A stretch of DNA of 9,565 nucleotides. Origin: Thermoplasmatota archaeon (GTDB taxonomy: Archaea; Thermoplasmatota; Penumbrarchaeia; Penumbrarchaeales; Penumbrarchaeaceae). The stretch spans positions 1 to 9,565 of the forward strand of contig JAUVLN010000060.1 of the NCBI GenBank assembly GCA_030600725.1, written 5' to 3'. The translations under genes and the position numbers were made by a program. The stretch's first letter is position 1, and each line of letters begins with the position of its first letter. The notes beneath the pieces were generated by a model, which had not been told where the DNA came from, did not search any database, and saw only the letters and a program-made list of their open reading frames with translations. Shown one piece after another: positions 1 to 6,029 of the stretch.

Positions 1-257
1 GGCCATCAACCTGGATGATGATATCGGAGGGGTCCGCCCCGGGTGTGAGGATGAACTCGTATTTTGCGCCCTCCGCGGAAAAGGAGTAAGTGAGGTCGAT
101 CCCGTTCCAGAGGTCGTCATACCGTACGGTCTCGAAGTTGCTGAGATCCGTTGCCCATTTCGACTCATCATTCCCTATGAAGTAGTTGCTCTTGTGAGGG
201 AGTTCATCCTCACACCCGGGGCGGACCCCTCCGATATCATCATCCAGGTTGATGGCC
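1..257. repeat. Perfect 58-bp inverted repeat around a 141-bp centre (probable fold-back contig end)
   Basis: Bases 1-58 are the exact reverse complement of 200-257, with no mismatch. Pairing stops abruptly at 59/199. The outer edge of the left arm is the first base of the window, so the true arm length is unknown. The right arm lies inside the coding frame of the SBBP surface protein. The 141-bp centre is a multiple of three and, read on the minus strand, supplies the coding sequence expected immediately upstream of base 200. This is the pattern left by an inverted chimera (multiple-displacement amplification or assembly fold-back) at a contig end. A genuine invertible element is a less likely alternative. 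Confidence 0.9.
2..199 (-). pseudogene. Inverted fragment of the SBBP protein N-terminal domain (DUF7948-like), probably displaced by fold-back
   Basis: Read from 199 down to 2, the minus strand is open for 66 codons. It contains segments such as KSNYFIGNDESKW, ETVRYDDLWNGIDL and KYEFILTPGADPSD. These match what I recall of the domain that precedes SBBP beta-propellers (NYFxGND-SKW, VRY-x-x-xx-GIDL-xY, YDFxxxPGADP). The last 19 residues duplicate the first codons of the plus-strand gene at 200-257, because those bases form the inverted repeat. Putting the reverse complement of 59-199 in front of base 200 gives 47 extra in-frame codons and a continuous domain with no gap. The fragment is therefore best read as the 5' neighbour of the big plus-strand gene in the wrong orientation, and not as a separate gene. 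It has no start codon context of its own, and the gene's real start lies outside the window. Confidence 0.75.
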
Positions 258-3200
258 ATGAGTATCTCAGGGTGGAAAATAACGCCCTTGTGATCGGGGT
301 GGATGGGGAGAGGGAAATAATGGATTCCGATCTTCTCATCTACTACAACGACGGGTCCGGAGAGGTCATCGACGGGTCCTTCAAGGTCCTTGACGGCTCC
401 TCCTATATGTTCATACTTGAGGATTATGATCCCAGCAGAGGAGCTGTGATCGATCCGTACCTCTGGTCCACATATCATGGCGGTTCATCCTATGATTATG
501 GATATGCCGTTGATCTGGACTCCACCGGGAACCCGATCATCACCGGTTTCACCAGATCATCTAATTTCCCCATAACATCCGGCGCGTATGATAGTTCCGT
601 TTCAAGCTATGATGTATTCGTATCGAAATACACGACAAGTGGTTCACTTACCTATTCCACTTTCATCGGCGGGAGCTACAGCGATTATGCATATGACATA
701 GCAGTCGATTCCAGCGGGAATACATACGTCACAGGGGAAACATATGGTTCTTACAGTTCCAACAATTTCCCGGTCACATCAGGAGCGTATGATACCAGCT
801 TCAATGGGTATTACAGGGACGCATTTGTCCTGAAATTGAACTCATCAGGTTCCTCACTTGATTACTCAACATATCTGGGCGGCAGGTATTACGATTGGGG
901 TTTCGGCATCGATGTGGATTCAGACGGATATGCCTACGTTTGCGGCATGACGTCGTCTTACAATTTCCCTACTGTAAATGCATATAGATCATATATCTCA
1001 CGTAGCTCATCATCCTATGTTGATGTATTCGTATCTAAATTCAACGCAGCTGGCTCCTCTTTGATGTATTCTACATTTCTTGGTGGCTATTACTATTCAA
1101 CCTATTCCGGCTCCTATCCGGACGTTGCTTCCGACATCGTCTGTGACGGCGATGGGAACGCCTATATTACGGGTTATATATATGGCAGCTCCTATCGCAA
1201 CTACTGGCCGATAACGTCTGGTGCTTTCGATACCACAGTGAACGGGGGTTATGCGGATGCATACATGACCGTCATCGATACCGAGAGTTCGGGAAGCTCC
1301 TCCATTGCCTATTCCACGTTTCTTGGCGGTAGCTCCTACGATCGGGGCTTCGGCATCGAACTGGACGAGGATGGAAATGTATATGTCGCCGGCATAACCC
1401 GATCCACCAATTTCCCAACCACCTCCGGCGCATTCCAGACGAGCAATGGAGGGAGCTACGATTTCTTCGTGACCAAGTTCAGTCAGCCGAATTTCAATAC
1501 CCTGTCATACTCCACATACGTTGGAGGATCCTCCAGTGAATATATGAACCAGGGGTCCAGATATCCCGCCCGTGGAAGCCCTCTTGCAGTTGATTCGGAC
1601 GGATATGCTTACATCACCGGCCATACATACTCTTCGAACTATGATGTCAGGTATCCCACACAGGGATCAAGGTCGGGCAGTTATGATGCCGTATTTACGA
1701 AATTATCGGACGATGGTACAAAACTGATGGAGTCCACCTATCTTGGCGGTAGTAGTGATGATTACGGATATGGCATAGCAGTGGACTCGGATACCAATGT
1801 TTATGTCGTGGGTTTTACATATTCGTCCAATTTCCCCACCTCCAATGCAAGGGACTCCTCAAGCAATGGATACTACGATGTTTTCCTGACCAAATACCAG
1901 AAGGATATCCCGGACTATACGCCTCCTGTCTTCGTTTCGGACAATTCCGAAACCGTGGCGACAACGGGCGATCCCTTCACCGCAAATCTGACGGTCACCG
2001 ACAACATCAAACCCACCCATGCGTACATCGAATACTGGTTCGACCAGGGGGGCCATTACAACGTGACATTATCTCCAACCTCGAATGTTGGTATATTCGA
2101 GGGCACGGTGATGATACAGTCGTCGAATGCCCTGTATTTCCATTATATACTTTCAGCAAGGGATCTCAAGGAGAACTACTGCAACAGCCCCGAGGTCAAT
2201 ATTACGATACAGGATAACGACGGACCGGCATTGATGGACATCTACACCGAGCAGCCCACAACCGGAGATCCTGCTATGTTGAACCTCTCGGTGTGGGACA
2301 ATTGGGATGGTAGCGAGGTCGCAAACGTTTATGTCGAATACGTATTCGACGGCAACTGGGATAACTCCGTCAATCTGACCCTTGAATACAACGAGACATT
2401 TGGAGTATATCGTTCGAGCACGATCATCATACCGCACACTCTGGGGCCGATGGAATTCAACGTCTCTGCTCTCGATGCACAGGGGAATTGGGGGACATAC
2501 GCTCTCGATACCATGATCATCGACAACGACCTTCCCGAATACCACGCTGACCTCTCGCTTGCTCCCACCACCGGAGACATCTTCAATGTAACGGTAGATG
2601 TATCGGACAATATCGAGGTGAGCGAGGTTATGCTCTATGCGGACTATCTGGACGGATATTCGCTACCGCCGATCCCGATGTTGTACGATCCCGTATCAAC
2701 CAATTTCTACTGGAATCTGGAATACAGGCACACGCTGTCCGGTATCACATATAACTTCACGGTCAAGGACACATCAGGCAACTTCATCTGGACCGTAAAC
2801 TCCACGATGATGCCCACCGATAACGACCCACCTGCGATATTCTCCGATATGAGCCCTCTGTTCGGAAACGCGGGAGCGGATCATCAGTTCAAGGTCCTCT
2901 GTACGGACAATATCGGTCTGGTTTCATTTGAGATCGTGTACAGCACCTCCCTTGACTCCACCGAGATCCAGGCCGATATGATCGAGCTGGGGGCGGGTCA
3001 GTTCTACTATGATATCGTTCTGCCCAATCAGCCCTGCTCCCTATATTACAAGTTCATTGCAGAGGATTGGTTGGGGCTGACCACGGAGACGCTTCTGAGA
3101 ACCGTGGAGGTCAAGGATATCGCGCCTCCGACAATAGAGGACCTGGTATTCGACGACACGGCCTATACGGGCGATGAATATATCGTAACCGCAACGGTGA

Positions 3201-5089
3201 GGGACGACACGATCCTCTCCTACGCCCGGGTGTACTATTATCTCGGTGAGGAGGAGCCCGTGGATCCGATGGTTGCGGCCGCGGAGAACGCCGGCAGCTC
3301 GTACACATTCACCATCGTGGTGCCTGACGACCTATCGGACCTCCACTTCAAGGTGGTTGCGTCGGACACGGAGTCCAACATGCAGGCCATAGGATGGATC
3401 GCCATTGGCGTGATGGATAACGATCTTCCCGGGATGGTGGAGGACCTCTCGTACGCTCCGAACTCGACGATGGGAGATTCGACCAAGCCCACAACAGGGG
3501 ACGATTACATGTTCATGGTTAACGTTACCGATAATATCGCCATCGGTTCGGTCGTGGCATATTACACCATGCCCGGAGGAGAGGAGATGAGCCTGACACT
3601 TGACATGGGTACAAGGGGCATATGGAGCTATTGCGGCACCGTCGCCGTTCCCGATGATATGGCCGGAGACATGCTCTACCACTTCGCCATCGCGGATACA
3701 TCCATGAACGAGATCGTGACCAACGAGGTAACATTGACCGTCTGGGATGACGAGTCGCCGGTCCCGATGGTGGACCTGCCAGATGCGGTCTACCAGGGAC
3801 AGGAGATCACCATGGATGCAGGCACCTCCTCGGACAATGTGGGCATTGTCGAGTGGACATGGGCGTTCACCGAGGCGGACGGCACCCCCGTCATCCTCTC
3901 GGGAGAGAGCGTGAATTACACCTTTGAGGAGGCGGGGCTCTACGAGGTCACCCTTACGGTTTCCGACGGGACCAACCCGGGAGTCGCATTGGCCTTTGAT
4001 ATAGATGTGGTCGATACCGAACCACCGGTCGCCCTTGCGGATGTGCCGGAAACAATTGGATCCGAGGATCTGCTCGAGGTGACCGCGATCGGTTCCACCG
4101 ACAACCTGGGGATCATTAGCCACCTCTGGACGCTTACGCTGCCTGACGGTAAGAAGATCACCGGAACGGAGGAGGAGTTCACATACGATCTGATCGCGAC
4201 CCTGGGCGTCCTGACCCTGACCCTTAAGGTTGAGGATAGCATGGGCAATTACGATATAGCCGAATACGAGATAGATGCTCAGGATCTCGATGCACCGATC
4301 GTCATGACCCCCCCGGATGCCCGGATATATGAGGATTCCCTGCTAATCTTCAATGATGCCGGCTCTTACGATAACGTTGGGATAGTATCATATGAGTGGA
4401 GGGTGAACGATAACGATGAGATCCACACGGGTAAGAGCTTCTCCAGGAGCTTCATAGCCGAAGGCGAGTATAATATCACCCTGACCTGCTACGACTCGAG
4501 CAACAACTCCGGAGTCGGCTGGTTCATAGTGACCGTTATGGAAAAGGGCGATCAGTTCGACACGGATGGCGATGGTATGCCCGATGAATGGGAGAATTCC
4601 ATGGGCCTCAATCCGCTGGTTGATGACAGGAACGGTGACCCCGACGGCGATCTGATCATAAACATACTGGAGATGGAGTATGGGACCGATCCGTTGAATT
4701 CGGATACGGATGGTGACGGCCTGCCCGATAACTACGAGTTGAAATACGGTTTCGACCCGACGGGAACGAACAACGCTGAACTGGACCCGGATGAGGATGG
4801 GGATTCCAACATGGTGGAGTACCTGCAGGGTGATCGGAGGAACCCGACGTTGGCCGATGCCGATGAGGAGGAGGAGGACAGCTCCGGAACATACCTCATG
4901 ATCGCCATCGCATTGGCCATTCTGGTGCTGATAATCGTTGTGGCAATAGTGATGTTCGCAACGAAGGTCAAACCGGTGGAGGAGGAGTTCCCCGAAAAGG
5001 AGTTCCCCAACCTATACAAGAAGGTGGAGACCGCTCCCAGGATGGAGGTGCCGGTCATGCCGCAGGAACCACCGGCGACTCCACAGTGA
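200..5089 (+). CDS. Giant surface protein: SBBP beta-propeller, TTGD Ig-like and PKD array, TSP3 repeats, C-terminal membrane anchor (5' partial)
   Basis: This is an extracellular, membrane-anchored protein of at least 1,629 residues, probably with a binding or scaffold role. No catalytic motif was seen. Counting codons from 194, the order is as follows. The end of a DUF7948-like domain runs to about residue 85. Seven SBBP repeats, each opening with ST(Y/F)xGG, start at residues 92, 155, 225, 293, 374, 440 and 514. Six Ig-like domains have TTGD-type motifs near 590, 689, 792, 892 (degenerate, NAGAD), 992 and 1100. Three PKD-like domains begin near 1189, 1276 and 1368. Calcium-binding DxDGDGxPDxxE repeats run from 1456 to about 1545. 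A membrane helix spans about 1566-1589, followed by a tail of about 40 residues rich in Pro, Glu and Lys. It ends with tandem stops TGA-TAG (5087-5092). The GTG at 194 is not accepted as the start: homology begins at 200 and continues in the inverted fragment. The signal peptide and promoter lie outside the window. The substrate or ligand is unknown. Confidence 0.9.
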   Translation, partial: EFILTPGADPSDIIIQVDGHEYLRVENNALVIGVDGEREIMDSDLLIYYNDGSGEVIDGSFKVLDGSSYMFILEDYDPSRGAVIDPYLWSTYHGGSSYDYGYAVDLDSTGNPIITGFTRSSNFPITSGAYDSSVSSYDVFVSKYTTSGSLTYSTFIGGSYSDYAYDIAVDSSGNTYVTGETYGSYSSNNFPVTSGAYDTSFNGYYRDAFVLKLNSSGSSLDYSTYLGGRYYDWGFGIDVDSDGYAYVCGMTSSYNFPTVNAYRSYISRSSSSYVDVFVSKFNAAGSSLMYSTFLGGYYYSTYSGSYPDVASDIVCDGDGNAYITGYIYGSSYRNYWPITSGAFDTTVNGGYADAYMTVIDTESSGSSSIAYSTFLGGSSYDRGFGIELDEDGNVYVAGITRSTNFPTTSGAFQTSNGGSYDFFVTKFSQPNFNTLSYSTYVGGSSSEYMNQGSRYPARGSPLAVDSDGYAYITGHTYSSNYDVRYPTQGSRSGSYDAVFTKLSDDGTKLMESTYLGGSSDDYGYGIAVDSDTNVYVVGFTYSSNFPTSNARDSSSNGYYDVFLTKYQKDIPDYTPPVFVSDNSETVATTGDPFTANLTVTDNIKPTHAYIEYWFDQGGHYNVTLSPTSNVGIFEGTVMIQSSNALYFHYILSARDLKENYCNSPEVNITIQDNDGPALMDIYTEQPTTGDPAMLNLSVWDNWDGSEVANVYVEYVFDGNWDNSVNLTLEYNETFGVYRSSTIIIPHTLGPMEFNVSALDAQGNWGTYALDTMIIDNDLPEYHADLSLAPTTGDIFNVTVDVSDNIEVSEVMLYADYLDGYSLPPIPMLYDPVSTNFYWNLEYRHTLSGITYNFTVKDTSGNFIWTVNSTMMPTDNDPPAIFSDMSPLFGNAGADHQFKVLCTDNIGLVSFEIVYSTSLDSTEIQADMIELGAGQFYYDIVLPNQPCSLYYKFIAEDWLGLTTETLLRTVEVKDIAPPTIEDLVFDDTAYTGDEYIVTATVRDDTILSYARVYYYLGEEEPVDPMVAAAENAGSSYTFTIVVPDDLSDLHFKVVASDTESNMQAIGWIAIGVMDNDLPGMVEDLSYAPNSTMGDSTKPTTGDDYMFMVNVTDNIAIGSVVAYYTMPGGEEMSLTLDMGTRGIWSYCGTVAVPDDMAGDMLYHFAIADTSMNEIVTNEVTLTVWDDESPVPMVDLPDAVYQGQEITMDAGTSSDNVGIVEWTWAFTEADGTPVILSGESVNYTFEEAGLYEVTLTVSDGTNPGVALAFDIDVVDTEPPVALADVPETIGSEDLLEVTAIGSTDNLGIISHLWTLTLPDGKKITGTEEEFTYDLIATLGVLTLTLKVEDSMGNYDIAEYEIDAQDLDAPIVMTPPDARIYEDSLLIFNDAGSYDNVGIVSYEWRVNDNDEIHTGKSFSRSFIAEGEYNITLTCYDSSNNSGVGWFIVTVMEKGDQFDTDGDGMPDEWENSMGLNPLVDDRNGDPDGDLIINILEMEYGTDPLNSDTDGDGLPDNYELKYGFDPTGTNNAELDPDEDGDSNMVEYLQGDRRNPTLADADEEEEDSSGTYLMIAIALAILVLIIVVAIVMFATKVKPVEEEFPEKEFPNLYKKVETAPRMEVPVMPQEPPATPQ
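455..1910 (+). repeat. Seven SBBP repeats forming a probable seven-bladed beta-propeller
   Basis: Each unit follows the pattern STYxGGSxxDxGxxIxVDxxGNxYVxGxTxSxNFPxTxGAxDxxxxGxxDxFVxKxxxxGxxLxY, which is the SBBP family signature. Repeat starts are at 467, 656, 866, 1070, 1313, 1511 and 1733. Spacing is therefore 63, 70, 68, 81, 66 and 74 residues. Repeats 4 and 6 carry longer Tyr/Ser/Gly loops. The last unit ends at about 1910 with YDVFLTKYQKD, so the array looks complete. Seven repeats fit one closed propeller, but the blade count is inferred from repeats and not from a structure. The DNA units are diverged, so this is not a nucleotide tandem repeat. Confidence 0.85.
1918..3755 (+). repeat. 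Six tandem Ig-like 'TTGD' domains in the SBBP protein
   Basis: Each unit of about 100 residues contains PTTGDxF near its start, a DN(I/x) strand motif about 12 residues later, an aromatic segment (YxEYWFD, VEYVFDG, YADYLDG), a DxxGN turn, and an acidic linker of the DNDLP type leading into the next unit. TTGD-type motifs begin near 1961, 2258, 2567, 2868 (degenerate), 3167 and 3491. I do not recognise a named family for this unit. The fold is inferred as Ig-like or cadherin-like from length and strand pattern. The same unit builds the stalk of the C25 peptidase encoded on the opposite strand. Confidence 0.75.
3756..4545 (+). repeat. Three tandem PKD-like domains
   Basis: Three units of about 90 residues begin near 3758, 4022 and 4298, each opening with a proline-rich start such as PVPMVDLPD, PPVALADVPE or PIVMTPPDAR. 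Each carries the PKD pattern: a DAG-S-x-DN-x-GI-xx-xxW core (DAGTSSDNVGIVEWTW, TAIGSTDNLGIISHLW, NDAGSYDNVGIVSYEW), a Y-x-F/G-x-Y middle strand, and an LT(L/V)xVxD or LTCYDSS strand near the end. PKD domains usually act as spacers or adhesive modules in archaeal surface proteins. A role as stalk between the Ig-like array and the calcium-binding section is inferred. Confidence 0.8.
4559..4845 (+). repeat. Thrombospondin type 3-like calcium-binding repeats
   Basis: The encoded segment contains DTDGDGMPDEWE, GDPDGDLIINILEMEYGTDP, DTDGDGLPDNYELKYGFDP and DPDEDGDSNMVEYLQGDRRNP. This is the common DxDxDGLxDxxE...GTDPxxxDTDGDG pattern of prokaryotic TSP3 repeats. The regularly spaced Asp residues are the expected calcium ligands. 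The section lies immediately outside the membrane helix, where it probably makes a calcium-stabilised base for the stalk. Dockerin was considered and judged less likely, because the paired 12-residue loop-helix units with conserved Leu are not seen. Confidence 0.8.
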
Positions 5090-5103
5090 TAGGGAATTGA
5101 TTT

Positions 5104-5140
5104 GGGGGGTTGCTTTAACGCGCCCCCCTCCCTTTTTTTT
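5104..5140 (+). terminator. GC hairpin followed by T8 tract, terminator of the SBBP protein gene
   Basis: Six G (5104-5109) can pair with six C (5123-5128) across a 13-nt loop. They are followed by TCCC and then eight T (5133-5140). The element starts 15 bases after the TGA stop. Archaeal RNA polymerase stops at U-tracts, so the T8 alone would be expected to act, and the hairpin would strengthen it. It separates the giant gene from the next plus-strand gene, which has its own promoter signals. Confidence 0.75.
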
Positions 5141-5147
5141 GAGAATC

Positions 5148-5157
5148 TGATATATAT
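5148..5157 (+). promoter_or_regulatory. Archaeal TATA box upstream of the two-helix membrane protein gene
   Basis: The run TGATATATAT lies directly after the T8 terminator and is the only TATA-like element in this 100-bp gap. With the usual archaeal distance of about 25 bases from box centre to start site, transcription would begin near 5178-5180, giving a leader of only about 10 bases. That is close to the Shine-Dalgarno site, so the exact start decides whether the site is retained in the mRNA. No clear purine-rich BRE was seen: the bases before the box are part of the preceding T tract and GAGAATC. Confidence 0.55.
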
Positions 5158-5177
5158 CTGGAGAACAATTTGGACTC

Positions 5178-5182
5178 GGAGG
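5178..5182 (+). promoter_or_regulatory. Shine-Dalgarno site GGAGG that decides the start at 5190
   Basis: GGAGG ends seven bases before the ATG at 5190, which is good spacing. The alternative ATG at 5202 (fifth codon) would be 19 bases away and has no site of its own. The 5190 start is therefore preferred. Confidence 0.7.
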
Positions 5183-5189
5183 ATATCCG

Positions 5190-5984
5190 ATGGTAGCATC
5201 GATGAGAACCCCTGTTACCCTGCTGGTCGTCGGAGCCCTGCTTTTCATCCTGACGGTAGGCATCTCGGTTCCGGCCTTCGTGGGGCCCGAGGAGGTGATC
5301 CTGACCGGGGATGATTTCGGTTTCGATCAGGATGGCGGATACAAGGCTACGATATCTTCCAACGATCTCAGGACCTCCGTGGATGTAAGGATATGGGGGC
5401 GCACGGCACAGGCGATCAACATCAACCTGATCGTGAAGGCTGGGGGGGGTTCGACCATCGAAGAGGTATCGCGGACAACCCCGATGGATGAGACGATAAT
5501 AATTAATGGTATGGATGGAAGCTACAGCTTCATCGTCAAGATACAGGATGGTTACACGCTGAACGACATCTTCATCGAGATAACACAGGATGAGATATCG
5601 GATGTGGACCTGGGCCTTTGCTGTGGAGCAATGGTCCTGGGTCCGACCTCGGCCATCTTGGTCCTGGTGGGTTTGATAATGCTTCTGATCAGGGCGTCGA
5701 AGGGAAAGAAGGATAAACCCGTTGAGGTCCCGGTATATCGATCCACCTGGGATGAGGTGAACAGAGGCTATGGGGTGGAAGGGCCCACCGTTCACCCGGA
5801 TGGCATCAGGATAGATCCATACTATCAAAAACCAGGAGAGGTCCCCGCCCCACAGGGGTCTTTCAGCTATCCCACAGGGGACGGGGGGCCAGGTTACGAT
5901 ACCGACCTTGAAAGCCGTGACAAGGACCTTGATGATGATGAATACGGTAGGCCCAGGATGGCTCCGCCCCCGCCTTCATCATAA
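5190..5984 (+). CDS. Unrecognised membrane protein with two helices and a Pro/acidic cytoplasmic tail
   Basis: The gene encodes 264 residues, and I do not recognise the family. A hydrophobic helix at about 9-31 (LLVVGALLFILTVGISVPAF) is a signal anchor or first membrane segment. Residues 32-142 form a probable extracellular beta-rich domain with alternating strands (DVRIWG, ININLIV, YSFIVKIQDGY). A second helix lies at about 143-167 (LGLCCGAMVLGP then SAILVLVGLIMLLI) and starts with a Cys pair. The flank RASKGKKDK fits a cytoplasmic side. The last 95 residues are rich in Pro, Tyr, Asp and Gly and look disordered, ending in a proline run. It has its own TATA box and Shine-Dalgarno site after a strong terminator, so it is probably transcribed alone. 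It lies between two giant surface-protein genes and converges on the peptidase gene. A partner or assembly role is possible but nothing shows it. Confidence 0.85.
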   Translation: MVASMRTPVTLLVVGALLFILTVGISVPAFVGPEEVILTGDDFGFDQDGGYKATISSNDLRTSVDVRIWGRTAQAININLIVKAGGGSTIEEVSRTTPMDETIIINGMDGSYSFIVKIQDGYTLNDIFIEITQDEISDVDLGLCCGAMVLGPTSAILVLVGLIMLLIRASKGKKDKPVEVPVYRSTWDEVNRGYGVEGPTVHPDGIRIDPYYQKPGEVPAPQGSFSYPTGDGGPGYDTDLESRDKDLDDDEYGRPRMAPPPPSS

Positions 5985-5988
5985 ATGA

Positions 5989-6015
5989 GGGGTATTGGGT
6001 TGCCTCGCCAATCCC
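5989..6015. terminator. Weak hairpin in the convergent gap, possible bidirectional terminator
   Basis: GGGG-T-ATTGG (5989-5998) can pair with CCAATCCC (6008-6015), giving about eight base pairs with one bulged T and a 9-nt loop. It sits in the 45-bp gap between the stop codons of the convergent genes (5984 and 6032). Neither side has a long T tract, so termination strength is uncertain. Confidence 0.35.
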
Positions 6016-6029
6016 ACGCCTTCTCAGCC

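Noticed and set aside
194..199. GTG at 194 as the true start of the giant plus-strand gene
   Set aside because: It lies on the wrong side of the 199/200 inversion junction. The family domain continues upstream in the inverted fragment, and no signal peptide follows the GTG.
3332..4123. 263-codon open frame on the minus strand inside the SBBP protein gene
   Set aside because: It lies opposite a continuous stretch of recognisable Ig-like and PKD-like coding sequence. Its translation is His/Arg/Gly-rich with no domain pattern, as expected of antisense to a GC-rich gene.
4559..4845. Dockerin domain (cellulosome-type)
   Set aside because: The Asp-rich motifs follow the TSP3 pattern DTDGDGxPDxxE...GTDP, and paired dockerin loop-helix units are not present.
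4890..5089. PGF-CTERM or sortase-type anchoring signal
   Set aside because: No PGF or LPxTG motif precedes the helix, and a tail of about 40 residues follows it, so a plain membrane anchor is the better reading.
5115..5828. 237-codon open frame on the minus strand opposite the two-helix protein
   Set aside because: The plus-strand gene has a Shine-Dalgarno site, a TATA box and clear membrane helices. The antisense frame runs through the terminator and has no coherent features.
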